A stretch of DNA of 64,000 nucleotides, from positions 2,852,001 through 2,916,000 of the forward strand of contig JAGTXZ010000014.1 in the NCBI GenBank assembly GCA_018398575.1, written 5' to 3'. This stretch comes from Ampelomyces quisqualis (lineage: Eukaryota; Ascomycota; Dothideomycetes; Pleosporales; Phaeosphaeriaceae). The stretch's first letter is position 1. Each line of letters starts with the position of its first letter. The notes under the pieces are model-generated. The model searched no databases. It saw nothing but the letters and a program-made list of their open reading frames with translations, and was not told the origin of the DNA. Positions 22,558 through 32,377 of this stretch are shown in pieces. The position numbers and the translations under genes were made by a program.

Positions 22558-24058
22558 TTACATGATGACCTCATTCGAAACATCCTGGAATATAGTTAGC
22601 AAAGCACTCCACATCAACACATGGCGGACATACCCTCTTGAGCTCCTTGTACGGCAGGCAGACGCAGTTCTGCACGCGAACCTCGTCGGCCACAGCGCAA
22701 TCCCGGCCAAGAATGGTGATGCTCTGGACCTTGACGCCGTTCTTGATGATGCTGGTGGAGTGGCTGGTGACGGGAGTCGGTGTACCCTCGACACGCGCCC
22801 ATGCGCCGACTTTGCTGTGCCAGCCGATGATGGTGTACATGACGCACGCATCGTGCTTGATCTCTGAGTCCTCCAGGACGATGGACTCCTTCACACGGAC
22901 CCCTGCTCCGATGTGGACACGCGGGCCGATCGAGACGTTGGGTCCGAGCTTTGCAGTGGGGTCGATCTGGGCGGAGGGGTGGATGTATACGGGTGGGATG
23001 ATGTTGGCTGAGGGCTTGGCCAGCTCTTCGGAGCCTGACTGGAATGCCTTCAACAGGTACAGTGCGTTGGCAGGAACAGCTGAGCCGGCAGTCTTGATCT
23101 GGCGCCAGAAGTCCTTGGTCTCGAGGACGAAGAACTGCCTGCTGTCGGCAATGTCTGACAGCACATCCTGCTCCAATCGAATGACGGCGTTCTCCTTGTT
23201 CTCGTCATCGTCGTCGTTCTGGTAGAAGGAGGACTCGAGGTTCTCGGAAGAGGGGTAGGACAGCAGGCGCGGGCGCTCGGTGCGTCGCTTGATGGCGCTG
23301 CGAATGGCGGGGAAGATGCACTCGGTCGCAAAGAGGTAGACTCCGCAGTTGATGAGGTTGGAGATGTGCGACTCGGGCTTCTCGACGTAGTGGAGCACGC
23401 GCTTGGTGTGTGCATCAGAGACGATGCAACCAAAGTTGGTGGCTGCCTCGTTGGCGACCCTCGTGCCCAGCATCACGGCCTCGGCATCCTTGTCCTCGAA
23501 CAGCGTGAGCATCTCGGCCAGCGGGAACGACGAGCAGACATCGGCGTTGAGCACGAAGAGCTTGTCGGGCTTGCCCTTCAGGATGACGTCCCGGAAATGG
23601 TACAGTCCTCCTGCCGTGCCCAGAGCCTGATACTCGCGGAGGTACTTGACACTCAGGTGGGGGAAGTTGTTGGAGACGGTGTTGATGAAGGGCTGGAAGA
23701 CGGATTCCTCGTAGTAGCCGACGATGAAGACCTCCTTGACGTCGGGAACGGCTGTGATGGCGCTGAAGCAGTGCTCGATGATGGGGTGGCCTGCGACGGG
23801 GAACAACGGCTGTGGCAGAAATCAGTGGGGTGAAGGCGGGCCGTGTAGTTAGGATGGCGCCTGATTACCTTGGGCAAGTCCATAGACAGAGGCCTGAACC
23901 TGGTGCCGCGCGAGGGCCCGCCGACCTGCCATGGTGAGCAATTGACATGGCGCAGAGTCGTAGACCCTGGGGACACTACACACCAAAATCACGGCCTTGG
24001 TCGCGCCGCTCGACTGGGACTTTGACCGCACAGCGAGGGATGGAGGGTGCAGACTCAT
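22558..24058 (-). CDS. Mannose-1-phosphate guanylyltransferase, alpha-type (GMPPA-like)
   Basis: Four exons: 24058-23984, 23925-23869, 23809-22634 and 22584-22558, for 444 residues. The N-terminal nucleotidyltransferase domain has the pyrophosphorylase box GGPSRGTRFRPLSMDLPKP, split by two introns, and later LNADVCSSFP and FGCIVSD. The C-terminal part is a left-handed beta-helix (NVSIGPRVHIGAGVRV, IIGWHSKVGAWARVEG). The box with Ser-Arg before Gly-Thr-Arg and the inserted acidic loop (NDDDDENKENA) point to the alpha/regulatory type rather than the catalytic GMPPB type. It acts in cytosolic GDP-mannose supply for glycosylation and cell wall. The last coding exon has only eight codons (DVSNEVIM). 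Confidence 0.92.
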
Positions 24059-24954
24059 GTTTGCGGGTTTCCTGATGTCTGGTTCCTGGTTCCTGGTTCC
24101 TGGTTCCTGAGTGTTTGGGGAGCTCGGAGGAGGAGTCGTGAGGTGGTCTGGAGGAGTATTTAGGGGTGTCGAGGGAGCAATTGCGCATCTGACCTTCGTA
24201 AGGGACAACTGGTGGACCCTGATCGAGACTATCACGTGACCATGCAGCTAGGCGGTGAGAATCCTTGGCGCGGGCGCATCGTCATGTGCGTCTGAAAGCA
24301 CCGACGTTCTCCCTTCCCCCTTCTCTTCCCCCTTCTGTAACACTGGAACCTCGTATTCGTTGCTACCCTATCTTGTCCACCCTGCCACAGCATGTTTCAG
24401 ATCCAGACCTCCTTCAAGAGAGAACCCTTGTATACTTCAAATGCCCATGTTCATCCAGAAATAGGTCAAAGTACAAAGAGGTAGGCCCCATTTATGTAAC
24501 AAGGGAAGTGGAGATGCAATGCCTGTTCCAAGCTAGAAACAGACATTATTGTCACCGAAGACGCCTTGAGCTCGTGGCCAAATTTGCCATCATGTCCGAA
24601 CAGGAACCTCAAAGACGGGACGAGATATTGTCATGCACCTATAGGAACTTCTCCCACCGCATCAGTGAATTTCTCCTTTGATACTGCTTGAAACAGGAGC
24701 CAACAAGATGCTTCGTGCTAACCGGCAGTTGACGACAGACCCTATCCGCAGTGGAGAAGATGTATTTCCGGCCCGAGTGCTTACGTGGAGAAATGTATTG
24801 TCCGTGGTCAAACCACCTCTATGGGAAAGAGCGCAGCAGAATACACTAGCTCCATCAAACAGATTGTCCATTCGCTTTCCCACAGCCTCCAGCGATTAGC
24901 CACCTACACACACGATCCAGCTCAACACATCACTCAACTCAACCATCCGCAACC
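24059..24954. other. Divergent intergenic region
   Basis: This region lies between the GMPPA-like gene and doublecortin-like gene C and holds both promoters. A frame at 24265-24681 has no coding character. A small tandem repeat is listed separately. Confidence 0.45.
24081..24108. repeat. Four copies of a 7 bp tandem repeat
   Basis: GGTTCCT is repeated four times without mismatch, 23 bp upstream of the GMPPA-like start codon, so it would lie in the 5' leader of that gene as CT/GA-rich sequence on the minus strand. Confidence 0.8.
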
Positions 24955-25752
24955 ATGCCAAAGGCCAAACGCAAGCGCGAAGCCAAAAGGCTCGTCTCCA
25001 TACCACCCGAATCCAAATCCAAACGCTCCACGAAGTCCAACTCAAAAACAATTACGCTATATGCCCCGTCCATCGACATGACCATGCCCTTCACATTCAC
25101 AAGCCCCCAGCCCTCTTCTACCATCCTAGCCAACATCCGCACAGCCCTAGACACAAAAGTCGCGTTCGCATACGATCTCAAACACCGCCCGGTAACCGAC
25201 TACACCAAACTCCAGCCCAAGCAAACACTCCTAATCGCGACCAGCTTCTTCGAGCAGCCTCTGGACGACAAGAAACGTTCTGTCCTCATCGTGCAAGACG
25301 GGCCTGCGCAGAAAGCATGGCTAGCACTCACCGCCGACGAGAAGCGCGACTACGTACAAGCCGTCCGGAACAAGCGCGAGCATCTTGGTCGAGATGTTGT
25401 GCGGCTCACACTCCCTGTCTCTGAAGCACTGCAACTTTTTACCCGCGCGCAAAAAACTCCTTCTGAGCTTGTCCCTGTCCATACGCTTCTAGATTCTATT
25501 CAAGAACACTGGTCGCTTCCGCTCGATGCCGTCCTGGGCTTGCAAGGCTTGTACATGCCGTGTGAGCAGCCGGAGACTTGGCAGCATGGATTGGTGGGTA
25601 TGCTGGCTGTGCTGAGCGAGGCCACGGTTGGTCAGGGTGATTTGTTGGCGGCGAGGATGGTGGAGCAGATGAGGCGAGGGAAGGGGCAGGTAGTGGAGAA
25701 GAGGGATGTGGAAGAGGTGGGGAGGAGGTTGTACAGGGAGGCTTTGGGGTGA
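24955..25752 (+). CDS. Doublecortin-like domain protein, paralogue C
   Basis: A single exon of 265 residues. The N-terminus is strongly basic (MPKAKRKREAKR) and could be a nuclear signal. The doublecortin/ubiquitin-like part spans about residues 28-105: KTITLYAPSIDM, a helix TILANIRTAL, AYDLKHRPVTDYTKLQPKQ and a strand LLIATSFFEQ. Then come TADEKRDYVQAVRNKREHLGR and the shared GQ block (MLAVLSEATVGQGDLLAARM), which aligns clearly with paralogues A and B. It ends soon after, without the charged tails of A and B. The function is unknown. It converges on COQ5, 200 bp away. Confidence 0.75.
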   Translation: MPKAKRKREAKRLVSIPPESKSKRSTKSNSKTITLYAPSIDMTMPFTFTSPQPSSTILANIRTALDTKVAFAYDLKHRPVTDYTKLQPKQTLLIATSFFEQPLDDKKRSVLIVQDGPAQKAWLALTADEKRDYVQAVRNKREHLGRDVVRLTLPVSEALQLFTRAQKTPSELVPVHTLLDSIQEHWSLPLDAVLGLQGLYMPCEQPETWQHGLVGMLAVLSEATVGQGDLLAARMVEQMRRGKGQVVEKRDVEEVGRRLYREALG

Positions 25753-25952
25753 GGATGGGTCGTGGATGGTCAAGCAGTGAGGGAACGAGAGAGTAATGGA
25801 GGACGTTTGTTCAAAGGTGTTATTGAACGCGTGTACAGGGTTTGCAAGAGGGATCGAGTTGAAAGATGCCATGTCCACCTGAGCAAATGCAGCGTTCAAG
25901 CACTACACAGTCAAAGAGGACATAGTACACAACCCAGTCCATCCCATCCCGT

Positions 25953-26956
25953 CTATGCAGGCTTAACACCCTTGTGTATAGCCGCAATACCATTCGTCAA
26001 ATCCTCCCACCCCTTCCCCGGCACCAAAAACCCGGCATCCCTAATCATCCCGCTAAACTCCTGCTGGCTCGGAAACCTCGCAATGCTCTCCACAAGATAC
26101 TGATAGCTATCCCTGTCGCCCGCCACAATCTGCCCAATGAGCGGAATCGCGCCAAAACTCCACCGCTGATACACGGCGTCGAAGAGCGGGTTATGGACCT
26201 TTGAGAACTCGAGACAAGCGAAAACGCCTCCTGGCTTGAGCACGCGGTACGCTTCCTGGAGAGCAATCTCTTTGTGCGTAAAGTTGCGAATGCCGAACGC
26301 TACCGTGTACAAATCGATGCTGGAGTCGGGAATCATGTCTAATTTCTCGGCATTCGCTTCTACAAACTTCAGCCGCGGCGATCGTGCGTACGGCGTCTGT
26401 AACGAGCGTTTCTTGCCCTCGGCTAGCATGTCGGGGTTGATGTCTGCGACGGTGACTTTGGTGTGCGCGTCGTGGTTTATTGTCGAGGCATGGTCGAGCA
26501 TGCGGAAGGCGATGTCGCCTGTGCCGCCGGCAATGTCGAGGATGTTCCAGCCCTTGTCGCCGGTGGAGGGCGATGTGAGGGGGTTGCGGCCGGGGTTGAG
26601 GTTCCGGACGAAGTGGTCTTTCCAGAGGCGGTGGATGCCGAGGGACATGAAGTCATTCATGGAGTCGTAGGATGAGGCGACTGAGGAGAAGACGGCACCA
26701 ACTATGCATGGTTAGCCACGTTCCTCTTCCACACAAGCTGCATGCTTGACATGCCCCTTTGCTCCTTCAGGGCCTCCGCAACCGTCTCAAATCCGAAATG
26801 CGTGGTTCCTTGCGCATCTTGCGGAGACTTGGGAGGTGGCGGCGATTGCTGTGCCCGTCTCACCGAGCACGAGAAACACCTGTACGACTCTCTCGCCACG
26901 CTTCTCCTACTCTGCGCCAGCAATTGGCGTCCGATCCGTGTCCGTGATGTCTGCAT
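25953..26956 (-). CDS. COQ5: 2-methoxy-6-polyprenyl-1,4-benzoquinol methylase COQ5
   Basis: Two exons, 26956-26755 and 26701-25953, for 316 residues. This SAM-dependent C-methyltransferase of the UbiE/COQ5 family acts in ubiquinone synthesis on the matrix side of the mitochondrial inner membrane. The N-terminus is a basic presequence (MQTSRTRIGRQLLAQSRR). The family start THFGFETVAEALKEQR is followed across the intron by VGAVFSSVASSYDSMNDF. Motif I is NILDIAGGTGDIAF, and later DLYTVAFGIRNF and YRVLKPGGVFACLEFSK. The intron (26754-26702) begins GCATGT, not GT, and ends CATAG; no GT donor restores the conserved junction, so this is a GC-AG intron. Confidence 0.95.
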
Positions 26957-27190
26957 TTTTATTATGTGGGATGCGATGCAGTGGTGACGATCGCTTGGCG
27001 CGAACTTTCTTGATGCGCGAAGGCACGTGCCAATTCGCGTGACGTCCGTCTGGGGAAGGCACGTGTTGCGCGGGTAGTTTCATAGTAGACATTAGGCCGA
27101 CCCTAGCCGTGTGCCGACCCTCCATTCACCAAGCCGGGTTTCTGATACTACTGGCGTGTGTCCCGCGTACAATAATGTAGCTCTGTAACT
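26957..27190. promoter_or_regulatory. Bidirectional promoter, COQ5 / BCKDHA
   Basis: Only 234 bp separate the divergent ATG codons of two nuclear genes for mitochondrial enzymes. No classical TATA box is evident. A shared promoter would allow joint expression, but this is inference. Confidence 0.55.
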
Positions 27191-28739
27191 ATGTCTTTTC
27201 GCTACACTTCGCGGATAATACGCGCTCAGCGGCTGCTGGGCACGCAAACATGCTTCATGGGCTCGAGAACAGCAACCATCACGCCAGTCTGGCAGAGATG
27301 CCGAGGTGTTGCTTCAACGCCAAATGCTGAGAAGTATGTACATGGTACGGCATTACGACCAAGCCGTGACTAACGTGTACGCCAGGGTGCTGTTTCCCGG
27401 CGCCTTGAACAGCGAGTTCACAGACAAATTGGACTTCATACAACCGTCGCAGCAGAAGGCCATCCCGACGTACCGTGTTATGAACCAGTATGGAGAGATA
27501 ATAGACAAAGAGATTGGCGTAGAGACCGAGGACGAGGAGGCTTTGCTGATATACAAGAACATGGTCAAGTGTAGGCACTATGTTACTTCCCATCAGATCT
27601 GGGCAGAAAGCTGACGGCGCATAGTGAGTGTAATGGACCTTCTCATGTTTGAAGCACAGCGGCAGGGCAGGCTAAGTTTCTACATGGCAAGTCGTCCGTT
27701 TCTCCATGCAATCGAGGCTCCTAGCTAACAAGAACAGGTCTCAGCAGGCGAAGAAGGCATATCCATCGGGTCCGCCTCCGCCCTGCACCCCAGCGACGTC
27801 GCTTTCTGCCAGTACCGCGAAGCCGGTGTCTACCTACAGCGAGGCTTCCAGCTCTCTGATTTTATGAACCAGCTCTTTGCGAATGCCAAAGACAACGGTC
27901 TCGGCCGCAACATGCCCGTCCACTACGGCAGCAAAGAGCTCAACATCCACACCATCAGCTCCACGCTCGCAACCCAAATTCCCCAGGCCGCCGGCGCCGC
28001 GTACGCGTTGAAAATGCAAAACATACAGAATCCCGACCAGCCCGCCCGAGTGGCAGTATGTTACTTCGGCGAGGGAGCAGCCTCCGAAGGCGATTTCCAC
28101 GCCGCACTTAACATCGCTGCGACCCGTCAAGTCCCCTGTATCTTCATATGCCGCAACAACGGCTACGCTATCTCCACACCCACATCCGACCAATACCGGG
28201 GCGACGGGATCGCCTCTCGTGGAGCAGGATACGGTATCGCAACCCTCCGAGTCGACGGCAACGACATCTTCGCCGTCCGCCGCGCCACCAAAACCGCACG
28301 CAAACTCGCGCTAGAAAACGGCGGCCAACCAATCCTCATCGAAATGATGGCCTACCGCGTCGGCCACCACAGCACATCCGACGACTCCTTCGCGTACCGC
28401 CAACGCGTCGAAGTCGAGGACTGGAAGCGCCGCGACAATCCCATCACGCGGTTGCGCAAGTGGCTCGAAGGCCGACAGCTCTGGGACGACGCTGCCGAGA
28501 AGGAGCTGAGGAGTAGTACGCGCAAACAAGTCTTGCGCGCGTTTGAAGCTGCCGAGAAGGAGAAGAAGCCGAGTATTCGCAATGCGTTTGAGGGCGTGTG
28601 GGAGGTCTTGACTGCGGAACAGCGCGCGCATGTGAAAGAGATGAGGGACATAATTGCGCGGTATCCCAAGGAGTATGATGTCGATGGGTTTGAGGGCGGG
28701 GTCAAGGGTTTGGATGATTTGTTGGACGAGAACAAGTAG
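27191..28739 (+). CDS. BCKDHA: Branched-chain 2-oxoacid dehydrogenase E1 alpha subunit
   Basis: Four exons: 27191-27333, 27386-27570, 27625-27686 and 27738-28739, for 463 residues. It is the thiamine-diphosphate-dependent E1 alpha chain of the mitochondrial complex that oxidises the keto acids of Leu, Ile and Val. A mitochondrial presequence is followed by VLFPGALNSEFTDKLDF, FYMVSAGEEGISIGSASAL, the ThDP motif GEGAASEGDFHAALNIAAT...CRNNGYAIST, and the phosphorylation loop YRVGHHSTSDDSFAYR. In that loop the first regulatory Ser is kept, while the residue after the final YR is Gln. Intron 3 (27687-27737) begins GCAAGT, an apparent GC-AG intron; an alternative GT donor at 27691 with acceptor at 27744 also keeps frame but has a poor consensus (GTCGTC). 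Confidence 0.95.
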
Positions 28740-28813
28740 AATAGACATACTCTATTAGCATGTATGGCGGAGCGTCTTGCGTAGATGAACTTGGTGAGAT
28801 ATTTCATCAGTAC

Positions 28814-31771
28814 CTATGTAACATCTACTAACCAATCTGGATCAGCGTCTTCGTCTTCTGGATCTTCGAGTGGCAACGAGCCTGTATCCGATAGTTCCGA
28901 CTCTTCCTTGTCCGAACTTACTGCAGCATCTTCATGTTCTGGATGCGACTGCTTGTGCTCTGGCTCCATTGTCTCGTCTTCGGGATTGAAGCCTCCGCCT
29001 TGATACCCCGTTGCATCGACGTGCTTTTCATCTTTGTCATCAGATCCATCAACGTCCATTTCCTCTTCCTCTTCCTTCTCACCACCCGCCCCAGACAGTC
29101 CAGCATCGTTGTCGTCGCGGACGAAACCTCCACCCTCGTCATCGTCATCGTCTTCTTCGAGTATGAAGTCGTCTGCGAAACTGCTGTTCCGCCGCGGACG
29201 AAGCTGTTGAGAGTCGAGAATTGAGCTTTCGAAACTATGTTCGCGATTCAATGATGTGGGTGGTCTCACAACCTCATCGTCCCCCTCCTCATCGTCAGGT
29301 ATGAATCCACCACCGCCATCACCATCATCATACTCTTCCCGCAATGGCGACTCATCATTCCGTCGAACTGGTTCCGCAAAATGAGCTTCATCCGGGAAAA
29401 ACCCGCCGGCCATCTCCTTTTCGATGATATGTTTGTCCGCCCGATCAATTTCGCGCTGGACATCCATGGTCGGCCCTTTCTCGCCATCGATTTCCATCGC
29501 ATTAACCCTCTGCGCGATGCGCAAGCCCAAGAAAAATCTACGCCAGAGACGCAGCGACTCGCGACTTCGCGCGGCGTTGGCAGCTTCTTCTTGCTCGAAA
29601 ATCATGCTTTCAATGACTTGCTGCACTGCGTCCGCATACTCGGATGCTACCACGACACCTTGGACGATGGCGGTGCCGTGGCGGCCCTTGAATGAAAAGC
29701 CCGTGACGGCATCGGCGTAGTCAACGCCGATGAGGCGCGCGGCTTTGGAGGCGAGTTTGTGCCGGATGTGTGTGCCGCCGGGGGGGCACATGGATGGGAC
29801 GTAGAGGTCGAGGTTGCCGTATGCGTTGCGGGGGACGCGGCCGCGGATGACTGGTGGGGGAACGTAGAGGTTCGTTTGGAATTTGGCGTATAGGCCCGCG
29901 CCGATTTCTTCCTGTTGGTCGTCGACGTCGATGTCTGTATTTAGGTCGATGGAAGGACGGCGGCCTCTCTTGGGCTTTGCGTGTTTGAGGGGTTGTTCGC
30001 CGTCTTTGACGTCCTGACCCATGCGGTACCATTTGTCTGCGCTTCGCACGGTGTGGACGTTGGTGCGGCGGTAGATGGGCTCTAATTTTGGGTTCATACC
30101 GGTGCCTACGTTGACTTTGCCGACGGGGTCCATTGGGTGTATGACCTCATTGTGCTTGAGATGTCGTTCTAGCACGTAGACAGGATGATCTTTGAAGTCT
30201 TGGACATTCTTGGGGACACCTTCAGAAGCCTCCTTACGAGCGAGGGCTGCATCTTCGACCTGGTCTCTGTCAAGGGGCATCGCTCGCCTGAAGAATTTCA
30301 TCGTCCGCTGCCACCACTCCCCGCCATGAGGCGTGCATTCGACTCGAAATTTACGTGTCTTCGCATTGTATGCTTTTGCATAACGCCGCGTCACATCCTT
30401 TGCGGTGTAGTCGTCCTCAAAAGCGATGGCATAAGTCAAACTGTTTTGTGAATGGCTTAGCGGAGGCTCCAGTTTCTCCGGTGAGTTGACCGTGAACGTC
30501 GAGTGTGTGTCTATGGAAACCCATTTCTGATGGGCAGTGTTGAACACTTCTACCCAATACACGGGATATGGGACGTGGTATGCCTTTTGCTTTCGCGGAG
30601 CTACACCTGTCTTGTTGAGGACGGTGTGCCGTTCTCCCATGATGCGTTCCATGCGTGAGAGCTTCTTCGATCGAGAGGACGTGCCTGATGTCGACTTACT
30701 GGACGCAACACCATGGTTGTGGTTATTATATGGATCTACGACTATCGTGTTCTGCTGCATGCTGGGCTTCTGAGGGCTGGAGGGTTGTGCGGAAGAGGCA
30801 AAGGGTAGCGGCTGTAAGGAACACACAAGCCGAGCTTCGATGCCGATACCACGTAGCAGAGCACAGAAGAGCTGAGTGCCGACGTCTTGTGAGCCTTGCA
30901 AGGTATGCGCGGTTCTGCGGAAGTCGTCTTTGTCCATCGGATCATCAAGATCATAAAAGTCGGAGACTGGTCGTATGTCTGCATCCGCTTCCGCCCACTT
31001 TGGCTTATACATGCCTTGTGCTGTCAACTTGAAGCGCTTCGACCACAACACCTTGAGCTCGCTCATGCCATCGACGAAGCACTTGGATGCCGAGTATTGG
31101 GTAAGGTCGGGATTTGGTACAAGGTTTAGTAACGTCTTTGGAGGTACTAGTTTCCGGAGTGTGGTCTGCACTCTGAGATCGTTGCACCACGCATTTCTGC
31201 GATGAACGTGGTAGAGCAAGCACAGAACATGCATCTTGTGAATCTCAAGGCGCTTTTTCTTGTCCACCGAAGTGATGGCTCGTCTGCGAACCCTTCGCTT
31301 TGTCATCTGTTCATCGCTCTTCCTGCCACCAATCGTGATGGAGATATCAGCGACCTGGGGTGTGACCGACTCAACCTCGTCTTCTTCGTCGCTATCACCG
31401 CCATCAACAAGCGCATCTTCCCATTCCTCGTCACTGCCATCTGATTCTTCTGAATCTTCTATAGTCTGTAACATGCGTCCTGCTTTTACTTGTGGTGTTG
31501 CTGGTTCGCGTGAATGCTGGGTAGGATGCGGGGCCGGAGACGAGGGTATTACAGGGCTTGAAGCTTTATAAGACGACACCGTCTTCCTCTTCTTGAGCGG
31601 ACGTTCCTCCTCGTCTGCGCTGCTGACATGCGCTGCTTGCTCCTCGCGCAGCATTTCCTGAAAGACAGCCGGCACGCCATCGTCGGCTTGCGAAGCGCCT
31701 CCCCTTCGTGTTGAACGCCTAGGCGTGGCTGCAGCGGCTGTTTTACGAGCCCTACTTCGCACGCCCGCCAT
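28814..31771 (-). CDS. RAD4: DNA damage recognition protein Rad4 (XPC)
   Basis: A single exon of 985 residues. Rad4/XPC recognises helix-distorting lesions and starts global nucleotide excision repair in the nucleus. Order of parts: a disordered basic/acidic N-terminus (SRARKTAAAATPRRSTRRGG), a transglutaminase-like domain with YPVYWVEVFNTAHQKWVSID near residues 400-420, then BHD1 (about 530, HPVYVLERHLKHNEVI), BHD2 (about 575, RRTNVHTVRSADKWYRMG) and BHD3 (about 635-700, PPPVIRGRVPRNAYGNLDLY). The C-terminal 200 residues are very acidic (for example EEDDDDDEGGG), longer than the folded part needs, and may bind Rad23/TFIIH partners. The stop is 74 bp from the convergent BCKDHA stop. Confidence 0.95.
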   Translation of the reverse strand: MAGVRSRARKTAAAATPRRSTRRGGASQADDGVPAVFQEMLREEQAAHVSSADEEERPLKKRKTVSSYKASSPVIPSSPAPHPTQHSREPATPQVKAGRMLQTIEDSEESDGSDEEWEDALVDGGDSDEEDEVESVTPQVADISITIGGRKSDEQMTKRRVRRRAITSVDKKKRLEIHKMHVLCLLYHVHRRNAWCNDLRVQTTLRKLVPPKTLLNLVPNPDLTQYSASKCFVDGMSELKVLWSKRFKLTAQGMYKPKWAEADADIRPVSDFYDLDDPMDKDDFRRTAHTLQGSQDVGTQLFCALLRGIGIEARLVCSLQPLPFASSAQPSSPQKPSMQQNTIVVDPYNNHNHGVASSKSTSGTSSRSKKLSRMERIMGERHTVLNKTGVAPRKQKAYHVPYPVYWVEVFNTAHQKWVSIDTHSTFTVNSPEKLEPPLSHSQNSLTYAIAFEDDYTAKDVTRRYAKAYNAKTRKFRVECTPHGGEWWQRTMKFFRRAMPLDRDQVEDAALARKEASEGVPKNVQDFKDHPVYVLERHLKHNEVIHPMDPVGKVNVGTGMNPKLEPIYRRTNVHTVRSADKWYRMGQDVKDGEQPLKHAKPKRGRRPSIDLNTDIDVDDQQEEIGAGLYAKFQTNLYVPPPVIRGRVPRNAYGNLDLYVPSMCPPGGTHIRHKLASKAARLIGVDYADAVTGFSFKGRHGTAIVQGVVVASEYADAVQQVIESMIFEQEEAANAARSRESLRLWRRFFLGLRIAQRVNAMEIDGEKGPTMDVQREIDRADKHIIEKEMAGGFFPDEAHFAEPVRRNDESPLREEYDDGDGGGGFIPDDEEGDDEVVRPPTSLNREHSFESSILDSQQLRPRRNSSFADDFILEEDDDDDEGGGFVRDDNDAGLSGAGGEKEEEEEMDVDGSDDKDEKHVDATGYQGGGFNPEDETMEPEHKQSHPEHEDAAVSSDKEESELSDTGSLPLEDPEDEDADPDWLVDVT

Positions 31772-32377
31772 CTCTTATACAGTCTACCTTCCGGATGAGG
31801 TTTGCACGCGATATGGGCGTGATAGGCACATTGCGCGAAGCGAGTGTTGATTGTGATGCACGGCTCGCAGACCGATGATGACGCACTTCCAAGACTCCGA
31901 ATTCGCGCTGTCACGTGACAAAGCTCGTTGACTCTCCTTGATCTATCACCTCATTGCACACAGCAACTCTCCACTTCGCCTGCGTATTTTGCCATGCCAC
32001 CAGCGATTTATCTTTATCTTACAGCGGTGGGAAGGGCTCGAATTACCTTGCACCGAGGACCAGTCCCGCTTGTCAAAGGGTCGCATAATGCCATGACTTC
32101 GAGAAGCGTGCACGAAAGCCATACGTAGGCCAGCCTGTAATGAATGATCACGTGGGTGGCTCTAGGAGCAGATCCGGGCTGCACTCGTCTCAAGAGCTGT
32201 CACTGGTGTCCTTCACCATTCACCCAAATCCACATCAGCTATGAAAAGTATCACCTTTCACTCCACTGCATCGGAACATAACCTAGATAGCCTCATTAGT
32301 TCTGTCGCTAGCCTAGTTGAACTCTCTCGTGTTCAACTTTTTTGTAACATAACGCGACACCAGGGTATCCTACAGAT
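31772..32377. other. Divergent intergenic region, RAD4 / unknown gene
   Basis: About 0.6 kb of promoter-like sequence with no supported gene. A TTTTTTGTAACATAACG stretch lies shortly before the downstream start. Confidence 0.45.

Noticed and set aside
24265..24681. 138-codon plus-strand frame upstream of paralogue C
   Set aside because: It has no recognisable feature and lies in a promoter region.
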